Source: Tenrec ecaudatus (Eukaryota > Chordata > Mammalia > Afrosoricida > Tenrecidae). Taken from it: a stretch of DNA of 64,000 bases. This document shows, piece by piece, positions 32,600 to 42,653 of the stretch. Position 1 is the first letter of the stretch; each line of letters begins with the position of its first letter. The DNA lies in the NCBI RefSeq assembly GCF_050624435.1, contig NC_134541.1:11090995-11154994 (forward strand), given 5' to 3'. The notes below the pieces were generated by a model that had not been told where the DNA came from, ran no database searches, and saw nothing but the letters and a program-made list of their open reading frames with translations. The translations under genes were made by a program, and so were the position numbers.

Positions 32600-34562
32600 C
32601 AATACAGAGGTCTGAGGAGCCAGCCTCAATCCCAATGATGTGGACAGCGCCCCCTCCCCGCAGAAGAATTCACTTCAGAGGACAGCATCGAAGCTACAGC
32701 TCGGGAAGAGGGACATGACTGATCAGAGCATACAGGAGCAAATGAAGGGGGAGGAAGAGAGAGTGGAGCACATCCAGGCCCACCAAGCCCTGAGGACATT
32801 ATTCCTGCTCAGAGCAGCCAAAGCACAGAGAGAACCATAGGGCCGGCCCCACTATGAGACACCATGTCCCTCACTGACCCATAGAGCTGTGGGAGACAGC
32901 ACTGGAGAGTCAGTGCTGGAATTTCGCCCAATCTGACCCCACCACACTGAGGCAAAACTCTAAGGGTGTGCAACAGAACAGCAAGGGGAACACAGCAATG
33001 AAGTCCCTAGGAAATACCAAAAATAGACTGTGGGGCCAGGGTATGTCACCCCATCAGATCCGACCGGAAAAGACTCCTAAAGGTCAACAGGCCTTGAACT
33101 ATTTACAGGCTTTTCTTTCTTTTTGTCTTTTTGGTCATTGGTTTGTTGTTGTGTTGTTGCCTTGTTTTGCTCTGTCTTGTTTTTGTGCGTATTATTATCT
33201 CTGCAGGTCTATCTAAATAAGATAGGCAGGATAAACAATCTGGAGGAGAAAAAAATGGACCAGTGGTTCTGGGGAGACATGGGAAAGGGAGGTGGGGGAA
33301 AAAAAGTGGGTTTTAACAACCCAGGGACAAGGGAACAACAAGTGATCCAAAATAGATGGCGAGGAGGGTGTAGGAAGTCTGGTAGGGCTTGATCAAGGGC
33401 AATGTAACCAAGAGGAATTACTGAAACTCAAATAAAGGCTGAACATGATACTGTCCCAAGAGGAAAGTAAAATAGAGGAAGGAATTCAGAGGCAAAGGGC
33501 ATTTATAGAGGTCTAAATACAGCCATGTGCCTATGAAAATACATTTATATATGACGATGAGGAAATAGATTTTTGTGCATAACTTTATAGTTTGAGTATT
33601 CAGGTAGCAGATGGACATTGGGCCTCTACTCAAGTACTCCCTCAATGCAAGAACACTTTGTTCTATTAACCTGATATTACATGATGCTCACTTTCCAGAG
33701 ATGATCACTGAAAACAAAGCGGGTACATAAGCAAATGTGGTGAAGAAAGCTGATAGTGCCTAGCTATCAAAAGATATAGAATCTGGGGTCTTACAGGCTT
33801 GAAGATAAGCAAGTGGCCATGTAACTCAGAAGCAACAAAGCCCACATGGAAGAAGCACACCAGCCTGTGTGCTCACAAGGGGTCGATGGGATCAGGAACC
33901 AGCCATCAAAGAACAAAAAATCATATCACTGTGAATGAGGGGGAGTGCAGAGTGGAGACCCAAAGCCCATCTGTAGGCACCTGGACATCCCCTTACAGAA
34001 GGGTCGCAGGGAGGAGGTGAGCCAGTCAGCGTGCAGTGTAGCAATGATAAAGCATTCAACTTTCCTCAAGTTCTTTAATGCTTCCTCCTCCCCCACTGTC
34101 ATGATTCCAATTCTACTTTACAAATCCGGCTAGATCAGGGGATGTATGTACACTGGTACAGATAAGAGATGGAAACAGAGACTCCATGACTGATAAACCC
34201 CTCAGGACCAATAATGAGAGTAGAGATGCCAGGAGGGTAAGGGAAATGTGTGGGGGTGAAAGGGGGAACTGATCACAATTATCTACATATAAACCCCTCC
34301 CTCGGGGACGGACAATAGTAAGTGGGTGAAGGGAGGCATAGGACAGTATAAGATATGACTAAATAATTTATAAATCATCAAGGGTTCATGGAGTGGGGAG
34401 CAGGGAGGGAGGGGGGAAATGAGGAGCTGATGCCAAGGGCTCAAGTAGAAAGCAAATGTTTTGAGAATGATGATGACGACATATGTACAAATGTGCTTGA
34501 CCCAATGGATGTATGCATGGATTGTGATGAGTCGTACGAGCCCCCAATAAAATGATTTTTAA
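32600..34562 (+). mobile_element. Family L LINE 3' region, second 2-kb copy
   Basis: Same block order as 27470-29476: CACCAAGCCCTGAGGACATT, CAAAGCACAGAGAGAACC, GGAAGAAGCACACCAGCCTG, GGAGCTGATGCCAAGGGCTC, and a CGAGCCCCCAATAAAATGAT end. Confidence 0.7.
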
Positions 34563-34740
34563 AAAGAAATATATTGTTTGTATATTTTTCCATTTTTGAA
34601 AATTTGTGGGAAGTACAAACTAATACTGAGCAGTGAAAATAATTCGGTCACAAGTCTGCCAACAACACTTGTTGAGCGTTTTCATAGTTGTATGTGGTGC
34701 CAGTCATAAAGCCCTGGCGGCATTGTGGATTACGTCTTGG

Positions 34741-35490
34741 GCTATGTGTCAGTCCGGGTGGACTAGAGAAACAAATCCATAGACACTCATGTGTGTAAGA
34801 AAGAGCTTTCTATATACTTACCTGGCAGGGGAGATACCATGATCGCGAAGGTGGTTTTCCCAGGGCGAGGCTTCTCCATTGCACTCTGGATGTGCTGACC
34901 CCTGCGATTTCCCCAAATGTGGGAAACTCAACTGCAGAATTTGTGGTAGTGGGGGACTGTGTTTGCGCTCTCCCCTGGGGGGGGGGGGGGAAAGAAAGAG
35001 CTTTATATACAAGAGCAGTTGAGTATTGAAAAAACATCCCAGCACAGTCCAGATCTAGTCCATAAGTCCAATATTAGCCCATATGTCCGATACCAGTACC
35101 TCTTCAGACTCACGAAACATGTGTAATGACACCTAATGCAGGAAGATCACAGGCCAGTAGGTGGTAAGTCTTGTGGGTCCAGTGGCATTGTAAGCATCTC
35201 AGTGCTGGCAGGGGTCTCCATGTGGCTTCTCCAGTTCCCAGAGCATGGGGTCTACCAGCATCGTGCCATGTGTCTTGTCAGTAGAGCGTCTCTCAGGAAG
35301 TGAAGAGACAGAGAGACTGCTGCCTCCAAGGAGGAAAATACAGGAATTCCCAGAATCCTCCAGGGAAGGCCATGCCCACACAGAGGTCTCATTGACTATA
35401 ACCCAATTGACAGACTAGACTTCACCCCTTCACTCTTAATCCTCTCAAGTCCCAAATTGACACCAGATTATGTAACTACCACAGGCTGCT
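34741..35490 (+). repeat. Interspersed repeat A, split by a U1 retrocopy
   Basis: GTCAGTCCGGGTGGACTAGA start; interrupted at 34797-35008; continues ATCCCAGCACAGTCCAGATC to GATTATGTAACTACCAC. The most complete copy of this family in the window. Confidence 0.6.
34814..34977 (+). pseudogene. RNU1 (pseudogene): U1 snRNA retrocopy, full length (164 nt)
   Basis: Begins ATACTTACCTGGCAGGGGAG and keeps the whole U1 order: CCCAGGGCGAGGCTT, GATGTGCTGACCCCTGCGAT, CCCCAAATGTGGGAAACTC, the Sm-type AATTTGTGG, and a CTCCCCTG end. The length equals that of U1 (164 nt). I count about seven substitutions from the human sequence as I remember it. It is flanked by AAGAAAGAGCTTTCTAT (34797-34813) and AAGAAAGAGCTTTATAT (34992-35008), a 17-bp duplication with one mismatch, so it is a LINE-mediated insertion into repeat A. 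The usual A tail is replaced by 13 G. No PSE is expected upstream, so probably not transcribed as a snRNA. Confidence 0.93.
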
Positions 35491-35648
35491 AACCACAAGG
35501 TCAGTGGTTCAAAATCTCCAGGAGAAAGATGAGGCTTTCTGCTCCCAGAAAGGTGTAAAGCCTCCCAAACCCACGGGAGGCAGTTCTGTTGTGTCCTACC
35601 AGGTCTCTGTGAGTCAGAATCAACTCCATGGAAGTCGTTGGGCGTTGT
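35485..35648 (+). mobile_element. AfroSINE
   Basis: GCTGCTAACCACAAGGTCAG...AGATGAGGCTTTCTGC...GTGAGTCAGAATCAACTCCA. Confidence 0.75.
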
Positions 35649-35674
35649 TCTGTTTTGCCACCAGCAGTACTGGG

Positions 35675-36419
35675 TTGTTTTATCCGCCATTCAAGTACAG
35701 AGGCATCTGGGACAGAAGAGGGCTTTGAAATGGAACAGATAATTTAGCATCTAACTGCTTTGACACAAGTCACTGCATACTCTCGTCACAAGCAGGTATC
35801 CACAGGACCACTAGCCCCAACACTGAACACCACGTTGCGCTGAAGTCAAAGCGATGCCACAAGAAAAACTGCCGCCTTAGCAAGACCCCAACACTTCCAC
35901 ACACAAAAAGAGTAAAACGTTTTTCATTTCTCCCTTTAGCCCCTGAAACAATATCCTGTGGTCCAGTTCCATATCAGCTTTTAGAATATTTGTCAGGAGG
36001 GCACAAAACGAAACACCAGCCGGTAAGCTTTGGGCTGTTTAGGAAGCAGAGGGGAAGTCAGTCCATCCTCAGAATTACTCAGCTTCAGCCTCAGCGGACT
36101 GTGGACTCTGTTATTCTGCACTGCCTCAGTGTGCTGGTTCTTTTCTCAAAAACGCTCCAACTGGGCCGCCGTTGGTTCTCTGTGTTGGCTTCCGTTCTGT
36201 GTCGCCTTCTGTCCCGCCATCTTGCTGAAGCCGCCATTCTCCTCCCTGGCTTTGGGAAGCTATTCCTTCCCAGGCTCCGGGGCCTCAGCCAGCTACTTCC
36301 CGACCTCACCTTCATGGGGCTTGGGGTCCTTCTTCTGCAGCTCCTCCTGTCCCTTCTGAATTTCCGCCAGGGAAAGATGCTGCTTCTTAGGAGGGGAAAG
36401 GGGGACCTCTGGGACAGAT

Positions 36420-36420
<1 letters not shown>
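35675..36420 (-). pseudogene. STMN1 (pseudogene): Stathmin (STMN1) processed pseudogene, 5'-truncated
   Basis: The reverse complement starts in the middle of the stathmin coding region. It reads PLSPPKKQHLSLAEIQK, then a piece like ENGGFSKMAGQK, and AAQLERFEKR, which match stathmin's phosphorylation region (Ser-Pro-Pro-Lys-Lys) and helical domain. The frame is broken; for example a TAG at complement(36292-36294) replaces the Gln of the KQLAE segment. No introns are seen. The rest matches the STMN1 3' UTR (CCTGACAAATATTCTAAAAG, TGTTTCAGGGGCTAAAGGG, GTACTTGAATGG) to near a decayed poly(A) signal at about 35680. A (TG)n tract abuts the truncated 5' end. Stathmin is a tubulin-sequestering protein; this copy is not functional. 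Confidence 0.88.

Positions 36421-36421
<1 letters not shown>

Positions 36422-36464
<43 letters not shown>
36422..36464 (+). repeat. (TG)n microsatellite
   Basis: About 21 uninterrupted TG units between the pseudogene and a LINE end. Confidence 0.95.
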
Positions 36465-36466
<2 letters not shown>

Positions 36467-36478
36467 TGTATGCCTTTT

Positions 36479-36715
36479 ATTTTATTTATTTTTAATCATT
36501 TTATTGGGGGCTCGTACAACTCTTATCACAATCCATCCATGTGTCAAGCACATTTGTACATTTGTTGCCACCATCCTTCTCAAAACATTTGCTTTCTACT
36601 TGAGCCCTTGGTATCAGCTCCTCATTTTTCCCCTCCCTCCCTGCTCCCCCTCCCTCATGAAACCTTGATCATTTATAAATTATTCTTATTTTGTCATATT
36701 CTTTTGAACAAGGGC
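36479..36715 (-). mobile_element. Family L LINE 3' end
   Basis: AATCATTTTATTGGGGGCTC...CTACTTGAGCCCTTGGTATC...GATCATTTATAAATTATT. Confidence 0.7.
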
Positions 36716-36964
36716 TGAGTGCCGGCTCTAAGGCCACCCGGAGGCTGACTGCTCCTGTCTCTCCTGGATGCTAGGGGGAGCGTGGTGGCTAGAAGACAGG
36801 AGACCGACAGAGTCTCTGGTGAAGCCGCACTGGAAGGGAAGCTCTGCTCGGCCCCAGTCTAGAAGCTGGGCTGTACAGTGAGTGTCGATGTCTACATCTT
36901 GACAGCTCTACTTCCCAGCACCGTTCCTCCCTGTGAGTGTATCCGCCTCTCGGTCCTTTTGGGG

Positions 36965-37165
36965 GTATTTTTTAACAGTTACAAATAACATGCATATGTC
37001 GGCTTCGTGCATAAAGGGATTATTTTCTTCCCATAGATTCCCAGAAAGGCATTGCTGGGCCAAAGGGGGATGAGCTTTGTTCAGGCTCTTGCTAAGACAC
37101 TGCCAATTTGCTTTCCATCAAAGGTTGTGCCGTTTACTCTTCACCAGCAAGGTATGGACGGCTCA
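36965..37165 (-). mobile_element. Old L1 3' fragment
   Basis: GCATTGCTGGGCCAAAGGG...CACTGCCAATTTGCTTTCCA...AAAGGTTGTGCCGTTTAC...CACCAGCAAGGTATG is the antisense of old L1 3' UTRs. Confidence 0.55.
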
Positions 37166-37264
37166 CCCTCTCTAAGATGGTTTTGGTTTTGATTAAGTCT
37201 CCTACCAGTTTACATTAACTGGTTAGGATTACAGCACTAGAAACTCTTTTTTAAATGAAACTCT

Positions 37265-38070
37265 TTTTTATTTAGTTTTGTTTTTATAATTTTATTAAGG
37301 GATCTTACATCTCTTATAGGATTTCACACATCAGTTGTATCAAGCATATTTGTATCTAGGTTGCCATCATCATTTTCTAAACATTTACTTTCTATTTGAG
37401 CCCTTGGTATCAGCTCCTCTTTTTTCCCCTCCCTCCCCCTACCCCACCCTTGTCACTCTTTGATAAATTATAAATTATTATTGTTTTCATATCTTATACC
37501 CACTGTGGTCTCCCTTCACCCATGTTTCTGTTGCTCAGCCCCCGGGGATGGGGGCGTGGTTATGCATTGATCATTGTGAACTGTTTCCTCTCCTCCCCTC
37601 CTTCCCCCACCTTCCCCTTACCTTCCTGGTATCTCTATTCCCATTTCTGTTCCTGAAGGCTTTATCTGACCTGGATTCCTTGTGTCCTGAGCTCTTATCT
37701 ATACCAGCTGTGGTCTAGCCCGAATTGAAAGGCATGCCTGGGGTCATGATAGTGGGGATTGAGGCGCCTCAAAGAACCAGAGGAATGTTGTGTGTTACAT
37801 GGGTGGTATACTAAGCCCTGGATGACTCATCCCTTCCTTGTGACCCTTCTGTGAGGGGATGTCCCATTGTCTACAGATGGGTTTTGGGTCTCTGCTCTGA
37901 CCCCCCTCATTCTCAACAATATGGTGTTCTTTTTGCTTGTTTGTTTTTGGTCTTCTGAGGCCTGTTACCTGATTCCTTTGACAGGCTGGTTGTGCTTTTT
38001 CCATGTGGATTTGTTGCTTCTCTGCTAGATGGCCACTTGTTTAACTTCAAGCTGCTTAGAAACTTTTAAT
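37265..38070 (-). mobile_element. Family L LINE 3' region, about 800 bp
   Basis: TTTATAATTTTATTAAGGGA...GCCCTTGGTATCAGCTCCTC...GGGGTCATGATAGTGGGG...GATGTCCCATTGTCTACAGA...TTCCATGTGGATTTGTTGC. Confidence 0.7.
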
Positions 38071-38111
38071 GACATTATTACAGGAGTTCTTTTTTTTTTT
38101 TTTTTTTTTAA

Positions 38112-38262
38112 TCCCAGCCTCTCTGGGGAAGAAAGGTGGGGCTTTCTCCTCGTGTAAAGAGTCACAATCTCAGAAACAGACCAAGGAAGGTCTACCTTGA
38201 CTGAGAAGGTTGCTGTGAGAGGGCATTGATTCGGTGGCAGTAAGTTTGGGTGTTGTTTTTTT
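38112..38262 (+). mobile_element. AfroSINE 3' half after a poly(T) run
   Basis: T-run at 38090-38110, then GGTGGGGCTTTCTCCTCGTG and GATTCGGTGGCAGTAAGTTT. Confidence 0.6.
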
Positions 38263-38509
38263 AACTCCATATGTGGTCCTATTTTACATAATTTATGTGG
38301 TCGTTGATTTAGCAGAAGTGTAACAAGAACATCAAGAATCTTGAATCTTCTGATAACCAGGCTTCACTATACAATCAGAGTTTCTACCAAGCCTTTAGCT
38401 AGCAACTTTGTAAGCACTCTAGATGCGAAAAATCATAGGCAGCCCACCACTTTATTGAGTGTGTAGCTCTTGCAGTAACAAGCAAAATGGGAAAATCATT
38501 TTTAGCAAT

Positions 38510-38900
38510 CTTGCCTCTCTGCCCCCCAACTGTGGGGGATTGAGCCCCCATGCTTCCACTTGCATAAACGTCCCGAATGCCGCCCAGGTAGAGATCCGAG
38601 GGCTCAGAGACGCTGTAGCTCCTAACGGGTCAGGGAGGTTCCCGATGACCACGAGCCGCCAACACAATGGGTTTGGGGTGATGACTCGGCTCGAAAATTG
38701 CCCAGCGGAGAAGGGAACCATTTCCAATCGATTATCTTTCATTGCTAATAGCCTCCAAGCCTGTTTCTACGCCTATATTTCACTGTGCAGCCGGACAAAG
38801 CAGTGCCCTGGGGAAGGGGTGGGGGAGGACACCAGAGGACAATTAATGCGTGGACAGGCTGGGTTTTCAATAACTCCGAGGGCAACCTGAGGGGTAGGAA
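38510..38900. promoter_or_regulatory. Candidate conserved noncoding element
   Basis: A non-repetitive island between LINE-rich flanks, with several CpGs, AATCGATTATCTTTCATTGC, TAATAGCC and ACAATTAATGCG homeodomain-type motifs, and no coding potential. By eye only; conservation not tested. Confidence 0.3.
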
Positions 38901-39037
38901 TGTGCAGGCACTGACAACGCTCCTTACGTCAGAAGATAAATGGGAGCAATGATGAACGGGGCAGGGAAAGGATGGAGAGGCTCGCTTAGAACAGGCCATG
39001 TGGACAGGGAAGGGAAGAGCAACGTTCCTGTGGTGTG

Positions 39038-39213
39038 CCAGGCTGGGTTCCCTGGAGAAGTCACAGCCCGGTGACGCTGACCTCTTAGCTAGAGGGAGAA
39101 GTCCATATCAAGAAGATGGCTCACACAGTTGTAGAAGCGGTCAAGTCCAAGTCTGAGCAGGCACCAAATCCGTGGATCAGATGTTAGGCTGGAGACTTCT
39201 CCTGCCTCCTGTA
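39038..39213 (+). repeat. Interspersed repeat B, 5' part
   Basis: GGTTCCCTGGAGAAGTCACA...AGAAGATGGCTCACACAG...GATCAGATGTTAGGCTGGAG. Confidence 0.5.
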
Positions 39214-39221
39214 AAAAAACG

Positions 39222-39286
39222 AACTCACTGCCATCGAGTCAATGCTGACTCAGGTGGCCCCTGTGGGTTTCCGAGCTGAACAGAAA
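39222..39286 (-). mobile_element. AfroSINE 3' fragment
   Basis: AACTCACTGCCATCGAGTCA followed by GGCCCCTGTGGGTTTCCGAG; inserted next to repeat B. Confidence 0.65.
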
Positions 39287-39289
39287 ATG

Positions 39290-40120
39290 TCAAAGGGCAA
39301 ATGGAGAAGGCCAAGGGCACTGTTGTGGTGGAATGGGCCAGGACCCAGAATTAGAAGACCACAAAGCACAAATATTCTCAGCATGGCTTAAACGGCAAGA
39401 ACTCAGGGGGAAATGCCAACTTCAAGTTGCGGTATTGAAAGATTCTGTGATACTGACTCGTGCAGAAAGCATCAAAAGAAGATAGAAGGATTACCCAGAG
39501 TCACTGCGCCCCAAAGAAGTGGTCAACACGTAGCCATTTCCAGAAGTCGCATATGAGCAAGGACCGCTGAAACTGCAGGAAGAGGTTCAAACTGCACTGA
39601 AAGCATAGCTTAAAGCAAGGCTCCAGGAAGTCTGGGGATGCCCGTTGAAATGTTTCAACAAGCTGATGAGGCACTGGGCACAGTTATTTGTCTATGGCAG
39701 GAATTTGGAAGACAGCTAATTGGCCAACTGACTGCAAGAGATCCATACTTGTACCCATTCCACAGAAAGGCGACCCAATGGAATGCTCCTGTTATAAATT
39801 GATATCATATCCAAGTAAACTGCTGAAGATGAGCCAACAATGGGGGTAGCAGGACATTGACAGGGACCTGCCTGCCAGCGGGCCAGGCTAGAGTCAGGAG
39901 AGGACCACGAACAAGGGAGGTCAGTGCTGATGCCAGCTGCAGCTTGATGTCATGCCTGGCAAAGCAGAGGGGCACCAAAAAGGAGGAAGGCCCCTGACAA
40001 GACGGACTGACGCAGTGGCTGCCGCACGTCGACCATGCACGAGGGAGTGGCAGGGCCGGGCACGCGTGGTGCCTTCTGCGGTGCACGGGCTCCCTGTGGG
40101 TAGCACCGACTCAGCAGCAC
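39290..40120 (+). mobile_element. RTE/BovB-like LINE, sense, internally deleted
   Basis: 39640-39830 reads the reverse-transcriptase region (TGGCCAACTGACTGCAAGAG, CCCATTCCACAGAAAGGCGA). After about 39845 it jumps to the 3' end of the element (GCTTGATGTCATGCCTGGCA, CACCTGAGTGC). Reading frames are broken. Confidence 0.7.
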
Positions 40121-40591
40121 CTGAGTGCTGACGGGGAAATGGACGTTGTACTAACTCAGTCCCAGCCAGCGAACGTTAACACTCTCGAAATGTGTGTATT
40201 CATTTTCTGGCAAGGAAGGTTTATAGGGTGATCGATAAAAGACTTCCAAGCCAAGGGGCGAAAAATCGATGAAAATGTCAGGATGCTGGTGGCATTGAGG
40301 AACAGCTTTCAGGAGGAAAGCGAGTGGTGAAAATTTTCAAGCTATACGAATAACTCATCTGTGAAATGTTTAAATAGTTGATGGCAGAGATCAGGGATCC
40401 ACGCGGGGTCTTCAGATGGCTACAGATGCATTGAAAGTCGTGTAACCAATATTTACAATATCCCAGAAACCTTTGGGGTTATTTAGCAATATGAAGCTAT
40501 GTCGCATGTCATCCTTAAAACACACAAGGAGCCATAGTTGTAGAGATTATTTGAGGGCCGGAGAGAACACACGTTTGCAGATCGGAGCTCC
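40121..40591. other. Unrecognised
   Basis: AT-rich non-coding sequence; nothing named. Confidence 0.25.
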
Positions 40592-40805
40592 AGGAGGCAG
40601 GGCTGGTGGTTGGATGGGTCACGTCTTCCTGTAGGGAAAGGGAGACAGCAAAGCCAAAGGTCGGCAGTTCGAACCCTCCGGCCACTTTGTGGGAGAAAGA
40701 CGTGGCACTCTGCTTCCGCACGCAGAGCTGTAGCCTTGGAAGCGCAGGGAGCAGCTCCACTCCGTCCCTCAGGGCCTCCCTGAGCTGGCACTGACTGTTT
40801 GGCGA
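40592..40805 (+). mobile_element. AfroSINE
   Basis: AGGTCGGCAGTTCGAACCCT (intact B box) and GTGGGAGAAAGACGTGGCAC; older subfamily features. Confidence 0.7.
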
Positions 40806-40943
40806 TGGGGGGGGGGTGTGCCTGGGAGGAGGACATAGCACAACCAAGTGGGGTGATTCTAGGCATATCAGGGTGATTGAATACTCAAAAGTCCACCAGT
40901 ATAAATCCCTCATCCAGACCCAGGGGCCTTTGGCCATTCTATG

Positions 40944-41025
40944 AGGGAGCTTCAAAAAGTTTATGGAAAACATTCCACGATCTTTTAATTTCATTTTTCC
41001 ATGAGTTTTTAACCGCTTTACAGGA
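40944..41025. mobile_element. Short MITE with GGGAGCTTCAAAAAGTTTATGG terminus (family M)
   Basis: Left AGCTTCAAAAAGTTTATGGA and right TTTTTCCATGAGTTTTTAA are imperfect inverted repeats. Related pieces lie at 30375, 55065 and 57935. Confidence 0.45.
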
Positions 41026-41319
41026 GGGTGTGCAAGTGCAGAAGAAATAAATACCTCCAGCCATTTTTACTCACTAGCCTATGCTCTTTATCGACTTCAT
41101 ATTTTCCTCAGTGCCCAGGTCAGGGTACAGGTAGGGGAGGGACATGGATAGCCAATCCAACTGCATTGACAGGTGATATGCACCCCTCCCCTCCTCCTCC
41201 TTACAGCATACTCAGTCCTGAACACCACGCCCCTCCAAGTGTGCTCTGTTGGCTCTCTATGACCAGGGTCCCTGTGGATTCCAGCCGGGACCGATTGGTC
41301 AGATGCTCTGCATTTTAAA

Positions 41320-41425
41320 CTGCCCTGGTGGCACCGTCGCTGATGACCTGAAGGTGGGCGATCCACTCTCATAAAGAGGATGGCCCAGACAGCGCTGACC
41401 CATCACACAGGGTCCCCATGCCACC
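41320..41425 (+). mobile_element. AfroSINE, degraded
   Basis: GCCCTGGTGGCACCGTCGCT head and CTCATAAAGAGGATGGCC. Confidence 0.45.
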
Positions 41426-41599
41426 CCAGCCCCGCCACCCTGACCCCATGCGTTGCCTGTGTTCTTCTGAAAATAAGGTCTCCACTTTGTTTGCATATGT
41501 CAGCTCTTCCCCTCCCCTGCCCTGCCCTGGCTTCTCCCAACCCTCTCCACTCTTCTTGATGAACGTTCCCCTTCCTCCTTTTTCCCCTTAAATACCCTA

Positions 41600-41746
41600 A
41601 CGCACTGCCGGAGGTCTTGTCCAACTCACAGAGGGCTCTGTATGGCAGCAGGCCACCTCCTCTTTCCCCCGCAGTGACTGGTGGGCAAAAATCACGGACC
41701 TCTTGGTTCCAGCAGAGTGCTTTCACCACCGTGCCACCAGGGCGCC
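41600..41746 (-). mobile_element. AfroSINE
   Basis: CACTGCCGGAGGTCTTGTCC to GTGCCACCAGGGCGCC. Confidence 0.6.
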
Positions 41747-41784
41747 TTCCACTAAATTACCACTCCTTCACTCACACCCAAGCC

Positions 41785-41965
41785 ACTCACTGCCATCGAG
41801 TTAATTCCGACTCACAGTGACCCGATCAGATGGCCTCAAACTGCCCCTGTAACTCGTTACAAGAGTAGGAAGCCTCATCTTTTTCTCAAGAGGTGCCTGG
41901 TGGTTTCAAACAGCTGACCCTGCAGTTGGCAGCCCAACTGGGAACCCACGACACCGCTAGGGGTA
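41785..41965 (-). mobile_element. AfroSINE
   Basis: CACTGCCATCGAGTTAATTC to CCACGACACCGCTAGGGG. Confidence 0.75.
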
Positions 41966-42239
41966 CTGATTCCTGCTGTATATACACCCACGCACAGGGT
42001 TCTGTCTCCAAATTCCCACGCCCTCCACCCTCGCCCCACCCCACCGCCAAAGTGATACTCCAGTGCTCACACGAATCCCAATTTTTCTCATATTCCTCAT
42101 GATCATCAGTGATGAGTGTGAGCGCATTTTTAGGAATGTGTACTCACCTTGACGGTCATTGCTGTCAAGTGGACGCTGTGGGCTTCTAAGGCTTCGTCTT
42201 TGAGGACTGAGGGGTGCCTGACCCCAGCCGTGGTATTGT

Positions 42240-42375
42240 CCATCACTTACTATGCACATGAGAGTTAGACATTGAATCAGGAAGACCAGAGAAGAGTTGC
42301 GGGGTTTGAATCATGGTGCTAGTAAAGAAGATTGAATGGACCACGGACTGCCCAAAGAACAAACAAGTCGGTGAC
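42240..42375 (+). mobile_element. RTE/BovB-like LINE, short piece
   Basis: GTTAGACATTGAATCAGGAA...GATTGAATGGACCACGGACTG...CAAAGAACAAACAAGTCGG. Confidence 0.6.
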
Positions 42376-42601
42376 GGTATCCAGGTAAGCCTCGTGCACA
42401 CACCTGTGTAAACTTAGTGCTCTTGTTTCTCAATACATTCCTCTTCTTCCATCCGTTTGAACCTGTCATTGCTTTAAGATTTGTCCGAAGTGAGGCGTCA
42501 ATAATCATGGGACTCCTTCAAAAGCAGAACAGGGTGACTGACCTCTGCAACAGATGTAACCTTAAGGAGGTCAGCTTCTTTTGTTCATTTGAATTCTTGG
42601 A

Positions 42602-42603
<2 letters not shown>

Positions 42604-42652
<49 letters not shown>
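42604..42652 (+). repeat. (GT)n microsatellite
   Basis: About 24 uninterrupted GT units. Confidence 0.95.

Positions 42653-42653
<1 letters not shown>

Noticed and set aside
34814..34977. Functional U1 snRNA gene
   Set aside because: Flanking duplication shows retroposition, so the native promoter is absent; several substitutions.
36030..36359. Open + frames opposite the stathmin retrocopy
   Set aside because: Antisense of a processed pseudogene; no independent homology.
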